A DNA stretch of 62,207 nt, taken from UBA6168 sp964573725. GTDB lineage: Bacteria > Bacteroidota > Bacteroidia > Chitinophagales > Saprospiraceae. The position numbers were made by a program, and so were the translations under genes. This document shows, in pieces, positions 45,400 through 54,999 of the stretch. Numbering within the stretch: position 1 is the stretch's first letter; each line of letters begins with the position of its first letter. The stretch spans positions 1-62,207 of the forward strand of contig CAZNLJ010000026.1 of NCBI GenBank assembly GCA_964573725.1, given 5' to 3'. The notes under the pieces were generated by a model. It was not told the DNA's origin, searched no databases, and saw only the letters and a list, made by a program, of their open reading frames with translations.

Positions 45400-46356
45400 T
45401 CAAAAGCGCCACCAAGGACGTAGCAGTCCGGTCATCCCGTGCAGCCGGATTTCATATTCTTCCCAAACCCGGCGGGCGGACGTAGTGACCGGTGCCGGGA
45501 ATGGCATCGGTTCCCCGTGTATCCCGGCGTGGAAATTATGGACGCAGGCGGGCAGGACCTGGACATTATAGCCTCCTTCCAGGGTTGCGAAGACAGGGCA
45601 CTGCCGCCTGCGCAATTGTTCCCCGATAAAATGGAAGCTGCTTTCCGTCACCCGCAACTGCAGGAGGAGGTCGTAGCGGTGGGCGTCGAAGCCGGCCGAA
45701 ACGGCGATGACATCCGGCTGGTATTGGTCCAGCACGGACAGGCAGGTCCGGACCGCATCCCGGAACACATCGTCCCCGCTTTCCGGCGGAAGGGGGATGT
45801 TCATCGTATAGCCCCGGCCCTCGCCCCGGCCGAGCTCATCGTACCAACCTTGCCCCGGGAATGCCGGGTACTGGTGGATGGAACAATAGAACACCTGGCT
45901 GCTGTCCCGAAAAACGGCGGCTGTGCCGTCTCCGAAGTGTCCGTCGAAATCAAACAGGAAGACCTTCCTGCCTTCCAGGGCCAGTTTTTGGGCGGCGACG
46001 GCGATGTTGTTGAACAGACAGAACCCGCTGGAATGGTCCGCATAAGCGTGATGCCCGGGTGGCCGCACCAACGCGAATCCACCCGACCCGGCGGCGTGCA
46101 CCGTGGCTCCCACCGCGTAGCAGGCGGCTTCGAAACTGCCCTGGCTGGTCATGGTGTCCGGATCCAGGTGCCTTTCCATCGCGCAGGCGACCCGGACGTT
46201 CTCCACATGGTCGGCCGTGTGGACCAACCCCAGCCACGGGGTGCCGTCCGGTACATCGGTCACCGGCAATTCCCCGAACACCGCCAGTCGCTTCGCATTT
46301 TCAGGATGCATTCCTGTATCGTGCCGGAGGAAGACCGGATGATAAATCAATTCCAT
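45400..46356 (-). CDS. Histone deacetylase-family (acetoin utilisation-like) hydrolase
   Basis: From the ATG at 46356 the enzyme has 318 residues. Class II HDAC-like motifs are intact: RPPGHHAYADHSSGFCLFNN with the paired catalytic His, FDFDGHFGDGT and SAGFDAHRYD with the zinc ligands, and LEGGYN near the C-terminus. Bacterial members deacetylate small amides, polyamines or proteins; the substrate is not predictable. An extended N-terminus upstream of 46356 is not supported by the family. Confidence 0.92.
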   Translation of the reverse strand: MELIYHPVFLRHDTGMHPENAKRLAVFGELPVTDVPDGTPWLGLVHTADHVENVRVACAMERHLDPDTMTSQGSFEAACYAVGATVHAAGSGGFALVRPPGHHAYADHSSGFCLFNNIAVAAQKLALEGRKVFLFDFDGHFGDGTAAVFRDSSQVFYCSIHQYPAFPGQGWYDELGRGEGRGYTMNIPLPPESGDDVFRDAVRTCLSVLDQYQPDVIAVSAGFDAHRYDLLLQLRVTESSFHFIGEQLRRRQCPVFATLEGGYNVQVLPACVHNFHAGIHGEPMPFPAPVTTSARRVWEEYEIRLHGMTGLLRPWWRF

Positions 46357-46575
46357 ACTTTTGCTTTCCCCTGTAATGTACAATTTTCCGCCCAACGGCA
46401 CAGGTGATTTTTGTCAGTATGCCGTTCCGGCGTAAAAAGTCCGCCCCCGGGTGCGGACCGATTGGCGGAATCGTCCTATTTTCACTCCCCGGCAGGAACG
46501 GGTGCGCCCGGCATTCCTGGCGACACCTGCCCGGCCGACCGGGTAGGGAAACAACTTATCACAAAATACGACCGC

Positions 46576-49500
46576 ATGCGTCCACGCTTATCCAGGTTCC
46601 TGACCGCAGGGCTGTTGCTCTGCCTGACCGCGGCAGCTGCCCAGCCGCTCCCACTGGCACAATTCAAGTCCTTCCGGCCCCGCAACATCGGCCCGGCCGG
46701 CATGAGCGGCCGGGTGACGGCCATCGACGTTCCCGCCGCCCAACCGAACACCATCTACATCGGTGCCGCCAGCGGCGGGGTGTGGCGCTCCGAAAACGGT
46801 GGCGTCCGGTGGGAACCCCTCTTCGACGAGATGCCCGTCCAATCCATCGGGGCCATCCGCGTCAACCCGCGCAACCCCGCAGAAATATGGGTCGGCACCG
46901 GGGAGGGCAATCCCCGCAACTCCCAGAACAGCGGGGAAGGCATCTACCGCAGCATCGACGGTGGCAAGAACTGGCAACACATGGGATTGGAAAAGACCAA
47001 GACCATCCATCGGGTCATCCTCCACCGGGACGACCCGAACACCCTCTTCGTCGCCGCCACCGGCTCCGCCTGGGGGCCGCATCCCGAACGGGGGGTCTTC
47101 AAAAGCACCGATGCCGGAAAAACCTGGCGCAAGGTGCTCTTTGTCAACGACTCCACCGGATGTGCCGACCTGGTCGCCGACCCATCCAACCCCAACAAAC
47201 TCATCGCCGCCATGTGGGAATACGGCCGCAAACCCTGGACCTTCACCTCCGGCGGCCCCGGCTCCGGCATCTACGTCAGCTTCGACGGTGGGGAAACCTG
47301 GACGAAACGGACCGACAAGGACGGCCTGCCCAAAGGAAACCTCGGACGCGTCGGCCTCGCCATCGCCCCTTCCCGGCCCAATATTGTCTATGCCCTCGTG
47401 GAGGCGGCGGAAAACGCCCTCTACAAGAGCACCGACGGCGGCTTCCGTTGGCAAAAAACGGCCGCTGCCAATACCGACGACACCCAGGTCAGCAACCGGC
47501 CCTTCTACTACCATGAAATCTATGTGGACCCGAAAAACGAAAACCGCATCTTCAGCCTCTGGAGCATCCTGTCGAAGAGCGAGGACGGCGGCCGCACCTT
47601 CCAGGAATGGGTAGGCTGGAAAATTCACCCGGACCACCACGCCTTCTGGATTTCCCCGGACGACCCCGATTACATCATCGAGGGCAACGACGGCGGACTC
47701 AACATCACCCGCGACGGCGGCCAGACCTGGCGCTTCGTCGAGAACCTGCCCCTGGCCCAATTCTACCACATCAACCACGACATGGCCATCCCCTACCGCG
47801 TCGGCGGCGGCATGCAGGACAACGGCTCCTGGGTCGGCCCCTCCGCCGTCTGGAAATCCGGCGGCATCCGCAACACCGACTGGCAGGAAATCTACTTCGG
47901 GGACGGCTTCGACGTCGCCATCCGGCCGGATGACGGCCGCTACGCCTACGCCATGTCCCAAGGCGGTAACCTCGGCTACGTGGACATGCTGTCCGGAGCC
48001 ACGAAGAACATCAAGCCGGTACACCCCGATGGGACGGAACTCCGTTTCAACTGGAACGCCGCCTTCGCCCAAGACCCCTTCCACGACTGCGGCATCTACT
48101 ACGGCAGCCAATTCCTGCACCGGAGCCTCGACTGCGGCAACAGCTGGGAAATCATAAGCCCCGACCTGACTACCGACGACAGCACCAAGCAACAGGCGGA
48201 CAAGAGCGGGGGACTCACCATCGACGCCACCAATGCCGAAAACCACTGCACCATCCTCGCCGTCGGGCCCAGTCCTGCCGATGAACAGGTCATCTGGGTC
48301 GGCACGGACGACGGCAACGTCCAGCTCACCCGGGACGGCGGCCGGACCTGGCGCAACGTCGCCGACCGCATGCCCGGGTGGAGACCCGGCTGCTGGATCC
48401 CCTTCCTCGCCCCCGGCCGAACCGCCGGGGAAGCCTTCGTCGTCATGAGCGATTACCGCCGCAACGACTGGAAACCTTATGTCTACTACACCGCTGATTT
48501 CGGAAACACCTTCCGGCGGCTGGTCGACGAAACCCAGGTACAGGGCCACGCCCTTTGCCTGGTCCAGGATCCGGAGGCCGCGGACCTGCTCTGGCTCGGC
48601 ACCGATTACGGACTCTGGTTCAGCCTGGATTTCGGAAAACACTGGCAGCCCTGGACCAACGGGTTCCCAGCCGTATCCACCTACGACCTCAAGGTGCATC
48701 CCCGCGACCACGACCTGATCATCGCCACCTTCGGACGGGCCGCCTGGATCCTGGACGACATCCGTGCTTTCCGGGAAATCGCCCGTACCGGCGGGAAAGC
48801 CCTGGAAAGTCCTTTCCGCGCCTTTTCCGCCACGGACGGCTACCTCGCGGAGTGGCGCAGCTACGACGGGGTCCGGTTTACCGGCGACGGTATCTTCAGC
48901 GGCGACAACAAATCCGCCGCCTCCCTGCTGACGCTCTGGGTCCGGCCGCCGGCAGAACCGGCGGCACCGGCCGAACCGGCCGCCGCCGACAAGAAAAAAG
49001 GAAAGAAATCCAATGAAAAGACGACGCCCGCCGCCGATACCGTCGCCGCGGATACCACCCGGGACCTTACCGACCGGAAAGCGGACAAGAAAGACGACAA
49101 GATCAAGGTCCGGGTCGTCAATGCCGACGGGGATACCATCCGTACCTTCTCCATCCGGGCGGATACCGGTATCATCCGCACCAGCTGGGACCTTCGCCAG
49201 GACGGGGTCCGCTATCCGAGCCGCCGCGAAACCAAACCGGACGACGACCCGCCGGGGGGCTTCGACGTGCTGCCGGGCACCTACCGGCTGCTCTTTCACT
49301 ATCAGTCGCATACCGATTCCCTGCAGGTGACCGTCCACGACGACCCCCGCATCGATTTTCCCCTGGAACGGCGCAAAGCCCAACAGGACGCCTACCGCGA
49401 ATTCTATCAAACGGTCGAACTGGCCAGCGAAGGCTTCCGGCGGATCCAGGATGCCAGGAAGGCCGTCGGCCTGGTCGACAAGGCCCTGACCCATGCCCCC

Positions 49501-49842
49501 GACAGCCTGAAAAAGGAAATCGCCAAAACGGGGAAATCTTTGGTGGACAGTCTGGACCGGCTCGAACGGCGCTACATGATGCCGGAAGGGCTCAAGGGTA
49601 TCCAACGGGACCCGGAGAATATCCAGGGCATGCTCTGGCGCACCGGCAGCTACATCGGATCTTCCGAGGGTGCCCCCAACGCATCCGCCCGGACCATGAT
49701 GGAACGGACGAAGCGGGAAGTATCCCAGGTGGTCCGGGATATCAATGCACTCCTGGAAGGACCCTTCGCCGACTACCGCCGGCAGGTGGAGGCGGTGCAG
49801 TACTCCTTGTTCCAGGATATGCCACCGTTGCGGACGGAGTAG
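46576..49842 (+). CDS. Large secreted BNR/sortilin-type beta-propeller protein
   Basis: A 1088-residue protein starting at 46576, where a signal peptide begins (FLTAGLLLCLTAAAA). Repeated BNR/Asp-box-like motifs appear throughout the first 750 residues (GVWRSENGGVRWEP, GIYRSIDGGKNWQHMG, GVFKSTDAGKTWRKV, YVSFDGGETWTKR, LNITRDGGQTWRFVE, QLTRDGGRTWRNVA), making two beta-propellers as in VPS10/sortilin-N proteins. A charged linker rich in Ala/Pro/Lys (about 795-860) and a helical C-terminal part follow. Related proteins are annotated as glycosyl hydrolases on weak grounds; a catalytic role is not shown. It is likely periplasmic or surface exposed. Confidence 0.9.
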   Translation: MRPRLSRFLTAGLLLCLTAAAAQPLPLAQFKSFRPRNIGPAGMSGRVTAIDVPAAQPNTIYIGAASGGVWRSENGGVRWEPLFDEMPVQSIGAIRVNPRNPAEIWVGTGEGNPRNSQNSGEGIYRSIDGGKNWQHMGLEKTKTIHRVILHRDDPNTLFVAATGSAWGPHPERGVFKSTDAGKTWRKVLFVNDSTGCADLVADPSNPNKLIAAMWEYGRKPWTFTSGGPGSGIYVSFDGGETWTKRTDKDGLPKGNLGRVGLAIAPSRPNIVYALVEAAENALYKSTDGGFRWQKTAAANTDDTQVSNRPFYYHEIYVDPKNENRIFSLWSILSKSEDGGRTFQEWVGWKIHPDHHAFWISPDDPDYIIEGNDGGLNITRDGGQTWRFVENLPLAQFYHINHDMAIPYRVGGGMQDNGSWVGPSAVWKSGGIRNTDWQEIYFGDGFDVAIRPDDGRYAYAMSQGGNLGYVDMLSGATKNIKPVHPDGTELRFNWNAAFAQDPFHDCGIYYGSQFLHRSLDCGNSWEIISPDLTTDDSTKQQADKSGGLTIDATNAENHCTILAVGPSPADEQVIWVGTDDGNVQLTRDGGRTWRNVADRMPGWRPGCWIPFLAPGRTAGEAFVVMSDYRRNDWKPYVYYTADFGNTFRRLVDETQVQGHALCLVQDPEAADLLWLGTDYGLWFSLDFGKHWQPWTNGFPAVSTYDLKVHPRDHDLIIATFGRAAWILDDIRAFREIARTGGKALESPFRAFSATDGYLAEWRSYDGVRFTGDGIFSGDNKSAASLLTLWVRPPAEPAAPAEPAAADKKKGKKSNEKTTPAADTVAADTTRDLTDRKADKKDDKIKVRVVNADGDTIRTFSIRADTGIIRTSWDLRQDGVRYPSRRETKPDDDPPGGFDVLPGTYRLLFHYQSHTDSLQVTVHDDPRIDFPLERRKAQQDAYREFYQTVELASEGFRRIQDARKAVGLVDKALTHAPDSLKKEIAKTGKSLVDSLDRLERRYMMPEGLKGIQRDPENIQGMLWRTGSYIGSSEGAPNASARTMMERTKREVSQVVRDINALLEGPFADYRRQVEAVQYSLFQDMPPLRTE

Positions 49843-50042
49843 GAACCCGGCGGCGGGTTTGAATCCCTTGCTGCGAACACTTGACGAAAATGGTTCTTCG
49901 GCAAGGGGAACCTTTTCGGAATGGAAGGGATGCCGATATTAATCGGCATCCTTTCCTACATTTCATGCGGACGCCCGGGCGTCCGCTCACCCGATCGGGA
50001 TTCCTGGTGTGCCCGGCCCATACCCCGCTTCACTTGGTTCGC

Positions 50043-52970
50043 TCAAAGTATCCGGCACCGTACCCCGATACGGGCCCACCAGCTGTAGAATTCCTGTTGC
50101 TGCACGACATCGGGAGACCCCAGGTAGTAGCGCAAGGGCGTATTGGCCAGATTGACCCCGTCGGCAAAGAGCTGGACCTCGTCACTGATCCGGTAATTCA
50201 TGGTCAGGTCGAACCGAAGCGCCTTGCCGTAGTATTCGTCCAGGTCGGGATCCGGCCCCAATTCCACCAGGAAATCATCTTGGAAATTTGCTAATAATCT
50301 GGCAAAAAAGCGGTTATTGTCATAGAAAACCCCGATGTTCAGGGTATGGCGGGCTTGGCCAGGAAGGGGAATTGTTTCTTCGCCTTCTGTAGCGAAGAAG
50401 GCGCTGAGGTCGTCCGCCAAGGGGTTGAGAATAACGGCGGAGGCATAATTGGCGGAAGTCCGGCGCGGTATACGAGCTTCGGAGCGGGTGAAGGTATAGT
50501 TGAAATAAAGACCGACGTGCCGGAGAAAAAAATCCAGTCCGTCCAGTTTGAACTGAGCCTGGGATTCCAGGCCCATGACACGGGCATTCCGGCCGTTGAG
50601 TGGTTTGGTGAACTCGAAGACCGGATAATTTCCGGAACCGGGGGCACCTTCACGTCCGAAGCGCTGGAAAGTGAAGACGAAATCCTCGATATACTTGTAA
50701 AAGAAGCCGGCGGAAAAGATACTTTTCCGGTGGTAGCGTTCGAGCATCAGGTCGAAGTTGCGGGCGGTGGGGAACGCGAGGCCCGGGTTTCCGACACGGA
50801 CTTCCTGCCGGTCCTCCTCTCTGGACGGGATGACCTCGTCGTAGTTGGGACGGGAATAAGTTTTGGTGATGGCCGCCCTAAGATTGACGGAAGGGGACAA
50901 GCGATATTTGAATTGGAGCTGGGGAAGCAGGAGGTCGATGGTACGTCGGTTGTCCAGGGTATCGATACCGATGAATTTGTTGCCGTCCAGCAAGACGCCA
51001 AAGCCTTGGTTTTGCAAGACCGTTGTGTTTTCGAACCGCAAACCGCCGAGCAGCATCCAATCCTTTCGATCGAACCGGAACATCGCATAAGCTGCAAAGA
51101 TGTTTTCGCGGTAGCGGTAATCCTGGTTGTAGGATTGCTTACGGGTTTCGTTCCGGTCGATGATGAAGAACTGGGGGAAGAAGGCATGGAAATCGCGCAG
51201 GACGGGCGCGGAGGGCATATGGGACATACGGAAGCCACGGTTGAGGAGGTTGTTTTCCGAAAAACCGTCGGATGCGGATATCAGGTTGAGCGGATCTCCG
51301 GTACCGGGGTAAAGGATGGACGTTTCTCGGTAGGCGCCGAACTGTTGAGCACGGACATCCCGTTCCTTCTGGCGGGAGCGGAGTTTGGCACCGAAACGGA
51401 TAAAGCCGTTTCCGGAACGCAAGCGGACAGGCAGCGTCAGGTTGATGCGCGGGGTAAGCAGGAATTCGTGGGAGCGGTGTTGCTGCAAGCGCATTTCATC
51501 GAGTTCGAAGCGGTCATAGGCGGTGGCCAGGGCGGCAGAGGCCTGGTCTGGAAAATGCGGGACCGGGAAATCCGGATCTTCCGTATCGAAGTCGATGATG
51601 ACGGCCTGGCCTGGGCTGTCGAAGCGGGCTTCCAGCCGATCGGGTTCCGATTCGGCGGCGACAGCGGCCAACAGCTGGTAATCCAGTTGGAGGAAAGGCC
51701 ATTCATGGCGTCCGCCGAAAGAAAGGGTACCGAGGTATTGTTGTTTGGTCCGTTCCCTGACATCATGGGAGATACCGCCGTAGAGAAAGTAGTTGGCGTT
51801 GAGGGGATCTTCCAGTTCATAGATGAGCCGGCGACGGATTTCCCGGTCGGCGAAATGGTTGTACATGCCTTTGAGGAACCAGCGGTGTCGCTTGTCGAGC
51901 GAATAATCGAGGGTCGGGCTGAGGCTGATACGCGTCCGGCGGATATCGTAATGCCGGAACTGCGCTTCCCGATAATGGACCTGATAGTTATCCGTACCGC
52001 TGTTTTGGCTGTTGCTGTTGAAGAAAGGGCCTTTCACAAAACTGAATTCGAGGTTGTCGGCACCCATTTGGTTTTCGAATAGACTGGCATTCAGTTGAAA
52101 GCCCAATTGGCGATAGCGATGGCCGTAGGCCAACTGAAGGCTGTAGTTGGGGCGTTGTCGGAGCTTGTTGTAGCCTCCTGCCGCAGTCAGCCGGAACTGG
52201 GGTGCACCATCGCGGGCCGCCTTTGTTTCTATATTCACAGAGCCGCCGATACCGTCGGCATCCATGTCGGGGGTCAGCACCTTGGTGACTTCCACCGCTT
52301 CGATCTGGTCCGCGGGAATGATATCCATCCCGACGAAGCGGTAGCTGCCTTCCGGGGAAGGTATTTGTTCCCCATTGATATTGAAATTGGTCAGGGCGGG
52401 CGGAGTGCCCCGCAACTGGACGAAGCGGCCTTCCCCTTGGTCCCGTTGGAGCGTGACCCCGGGAATCCGTTGCATGACTTCCGCGGCGTTCATGTCCGGA
52501 AAGGTCAGAATTTGGGCGGCCGTAACGACATGTTTGATATTTTCCGCCTGCCGCATCTGGACCATGGCGGCGATTTGCCCTTCGGCCACCCCTTCCACCG
52601 TCACTTCCGACAGTTGTATGCCGGCCGGTTCCAGTTCGATTGTTTGGAAAACGGTTTGTCGGCCGGACCACACGACGACCGAACGGGCGCGTGTGTAACC
52701 CAGGAAATCGACCACCAGGACCGTCGTGTCGCCGGTCAGACCGTCCAGCCGGAACGTACCGTCCAGTTGCGTCACGGTACCGAGAGCGGTATTCTCCGCC
52801 GCTACGGTGGCATAGGCCAGCGGCTGGCTGGTGCGTACATCCCGGACGACACCCCCCACCGCATACTGTCCGAACATCGCCACCGGTATCACCGACAACA
52901 ACCAAACAGAGAACAAGGGGAAGCCGGATTTCCCGGTGATGGATACATATTTTGAAAAAAGATGACCCAC
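50043..52970 (-). CDS. TonB-dependent outer-membrane receptor
   Basis: A 975-residue receptor. Start codon GTG at 52970 gives a signal peptide (VWLLSVIPVAMFGQ). A carboxypeptidase-regulatory-like domain follows (about 37-115, AVGGVVRDVRTSQPLAYATV), then the plug (about 140-260) with TFPDMNAAEVMQRIPGVTLQ, GRFVQLRGTPPALTNFNING and DADGIGGSVNIETK, close to the TonB-Xanth-Caulo type. The remainder is the 22-strand barrel. It imports a large or scarce nutrient using TonB energy. Encoded downstream of a phytase and a T9SS protein on the same strand, it may take up phytate or its inositol-phosphate products (inference). Confidence 0.95.
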   Translation of the reverse strand: MGHLFSKYVSITGKSGFPLFSVWLLSVIPVAMFGQYAVGGVVRDVRTSQPLAYATVAAENTALGTVTQLDGTFRLDGLTGDTTVLVVDFLGYTRARSVVVWSGRQTVFQTIELEPAGIQLSEVTVEGVAEGQIAAMVQMRQAENIKHVVTAAQILTFPDMNAAEVMQRIPGVTLQRDQGEGRFVQLRGTPPALTNFNINGEQIPSPEGSYRFVGMDIIPADQIEAVEVTKVLTPDMDADGIGGSVNIETKAARDGAPQFRLTAAGGYNKLRQRPNYSLQLAYGHRYRQLGFQLNASLFENQMGADNLEFSFVKGPFFNSNSQNSGTDNYQVHYREAQFRHYDIRRTRISLSPTLDYSLDKRHRWFLKGMYNHFADREIRRRLIYELEDPLNANYFLYGGISHDVRERTKQQYLGTLSFGGRHEWPFLQLDYQLLAAVAAESEPDRLEARFDSPGQAVIIDFDTEDPDFPVPHFPDQASAALATAYDRFELDEMRLQQHRSHEFLLTPRINLTLPVRLRSGNGFIRFGAKLRSRQKERDVRAQQFGAYRETSILYPGTGDPLNLISASDGFSENNLLNRGFRMSHMPSAPVLRDFHAFFPQFFIIDRNETRKQSYNQDYRYRENIFAAYAMFRFDRKDWMLLGGLRFENTTVLQNQGFGVLLDGNKFIGIDTLDNRRTIDLLLPQLQFKYRLSPSVNLRAAITKTYSRPNYDEVIPSREEDRQEVRVGNPGLAFPTARNFDLMLERYHRKSIFSAGFFYKYIEDFVFTFQRFGREGAPGSGNYPVFEFTKPLNGRNARVMGLESQAQFKLDGLDFFLRHVGLYFNYTFTRSEARIPRRTSANYASAVILNPLADDLSAFFATEGEETIPLPGQARHTLNIGVFYDNNRFFARLLANFQDDFLVELGPDPDLDEYYGKALRFDLTMNYRISDEVQLFADGVNLANTPLRYYLGSPDVVQQQEFYSWWARIGVRCRIL

Positions 52971-53284
52971 GGTTAGCCCGATTTGAATGAATGTAAACGA
53001 TTGATAGTTCTATTGGAACGCACTCGCCAAGGGGAAACGCAATAGATCACATAGGCCCACGAGCGGGAAAACGGCCTGACCTACCAAGAACGGACCCTCG
53101 ATACCGGGGAATGCAGGCCACGAAACCGCACACAGGCGGGCCGTCCCCGACCTAAAGCTTGGACAGCCGATCGGAAAGCGGACGACCCGCCTGGTTCGTG
53201 AGGACAAAGTCGAGGGCGATGCCTTGGAAGGGGGCATCCGAAAAGAAAATCGACCGGTAGGATGCCAATCAGCAGCCCCCCCTG
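52971..53284. other. Intergenic region, no gene seen
   Basis: 314 bp between the TonB receptor and the T9SS repeat gene. A receptor promoter may lie here, but no clean consensus box was found. Confidence 0.3.
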
Positions 53285-54916
53285 TCAATGGTTGACCACC
53301 AGTTGCTGCACATAGGAACGGCCCTCCTGTAGCACCTGAACCGTGTAAAAACCGGGCACCCAATGGCCGACAGAGAGCCGAAACAGGTCCTGTCCGTTCG
53401 TTTGTCCTTCAAATGCAAGTTGTCCACCGGCATGAAATATCCGGATAAGCGCAGGCGAGGATTGTTCGAGCAGAATGGTCACGTCTTGGGTGGCCGGATT
53501 CGGAAAGAGACGAAGCGGCAGGTTGGCGGCGAATGTCGACGCCACGCCGGTGGATTGGTTGGGAGACGAATAGTAGACGAACAGCCGGGGCACCCGTTCC
53601 GGATGGTTTTGGCCGTCACCACCGTCTTCCGGGTCGGCGATATTTTCGTAGGATTCCCATTCGCGGGCATTTTCGACTTCCGAAACGCCCTGGTTTTCAC
53701 CCAGGAAGAGAAAAGCCATGGCATGACCTTGCTGCCAGCCGCCGCGATTGACCACTTCCTGGACGAGTTCCTGCAGATCGGCCGTGCGGTGAGCGGTCCA
53801 TAAGCCCCAGGGTTCCGACACTTCCCAAATCACGGAGGCATCGGTTCGGGGGCGGTCCGAAATCAGGGCATCCTCCGTGAATGTCTGGGCATGGTCGGCC
53901 GCTTCCGCATATATGGTGATGCGGGCAATATCCTCGGCGGTTTTGGACTCATGGGAATACACCACGATGAAGGCGGAGTCGATGACGGCCCCCTGGGGAA
54001 TACCGACCTGTTGAAAGCGCAGCCCTGCCGTCAGGATGTTCTGGTCCTCCGGCGCACCTTCCCAGCCGGCATCGATATCATCGTCAAAAAGTGCGTCCAT
54101 CTCGTTGTTCTCCTGTTCGGCATCATCGGAGGAGGCGGGAAAAATCACACCATTGTCCTCGATGGTATCGGTAGCGACGATGGGCTGGGAGAAGGCCCCG
54201 CCTTCCACGGAGTAGTACACCAACAGTTGCGGTATCCGTTCCGGATGATTCTGACCGTCCCCGCCGTCTTCCGGATCGGCGATATTCTCGAAGGATTCCC
54301 ACTCGCGTGCATTTTCCACTTCCGAAACTCCTTGGTCTTCACCAAGAAAAAAGAAAGCGAGGGACTGCCCGGAAGACCAGCCGTCCCGGTCGACAATTTC
54401 CTGCACGATGTTCCGCAGGTCCGGGGTACGGTGCGGCGTCCATAATCCCCATGGTTCATCCACCACCCAATCAAGGGTATTGACGGTCCGGGGACGATCC
54501 GTAATCAGATTATTTTCGTCAAAGGTGAAGGCATCGTCGGTCGCTTCGCCGGCAATGGTGATTCTGGCGACGTCTTCCGCGGTCTTCGCTTCGTGGGAAT
54601 GAACGATGATAAAGGCGGAATCAATCGTGGCTCCTTTCGGAATGAATACCTGGCGGAAGCGGAGGCCGGTAGAAAGGATGTTGAGATCTTCCGGCGCACC
54701 TTCCCAACCGGCATCGAGGTCGTCATCGAAAAGCGCATCCATCGCGTCGTTTTCCTGTTCGGCATCATCGGAAGAGGCCGGGAAGACAAGGCCAGCGTCT
54801 TCGATGGTATCGGTCGCCAAGATGTATCGGGAAAAGAGGAGATTCTGGCCCATGGCCTGTTGCCATAGGAACAGGAAGGCGCTCGAAAGAAACAGGAGGT
54901 GTCGTCGTTGTTTCAT
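53285..54916 (-). CDS. Two-repeat secreted protein with T9SS tail
   Basis: A 543-residue protein with a signal peptide (LLFLSSAFLFLWQQAMGQ). Two very similar units (about residues 34-245 and 246-455) each begin ATDTIED and carry FPASSDDAEQEN, DALFDDD, DAGWEGAPED, RFxQVxIPxGAxIDSAFI, LISDRPRT-like and EPWGLW segments and end GGDGQNHPER before a beta strand. The module resembles jelly-roll domains found in secreted phosphatase- and metalloprotein-associated proteins, but its ligand is unknown. The last 80 residues are a T9SS type A sorting domain (LFPNPATQDVTILL ... VPGFYTVQVLQ). It lies 83 bp after the phytase gene, so one operon is likely. Confidence 0.85.
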   Translation of the reverse strand: MKQRRHLLFLSSAFLFLWQQAMGQNLLFSRYILATDTIEDAGLVFPASSDDAEQENDAMDALFDDDLDAGWEGAPEDLNILSTGLRFRQVFIPKGATIDSAFIIVHSHEAKTAEDVARITIAGEATDDAFTFDENNLITDRPRTVNTLDWVVDEPWGLWTPHRTPDLRNIVQEIVDRDGWSSGQSLAFFFLGEDQGVSEVENAREWESFENIADPEDGGDGQNHPERIPQLLVYYSVEGGAFSQPIVATDTIEDNGVIFPASSDDAEQENNEMDALFDDDIDAGWEGAPEDQNILTAGLRFQQVGIPQGAVIDSAFIVVYSHESKTAEDIARITIYAEAADHAQTFTEDALISDRPRTDASVIWEVSEPWGLWTAHRTADLQELVQEVVNRGGWQQGHAMAFLFLGENQGVSEVENAREWESYENIADPEDGGDGQNHPERVPRLFVYYSSPNQSTGVASTFAANLPLRLFPNPATQDVTILLEQSSPALIRIFHAGGQLAFEGQTNGQDLFRLSVGHWVPGFYTVQVLQEGRSYVQQLVVNH

Positions 54917-54999
54917 GTGCTGATGAATTTTGGTTATGTATTAAGAAAGTCAGTAGGCATGGATTCGCGCTTGGTTAGCATCGGCAGAAAGGGCGGTCA

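Noticed and set aside
46588..49605. A 1005-codon minus-strand open frame
   Set aside because: Codon-aligned shadow of the BNR/sortilin gene, which has a signal peptide and repeated Asp-box motifs. The antisense product has no recognisable features.
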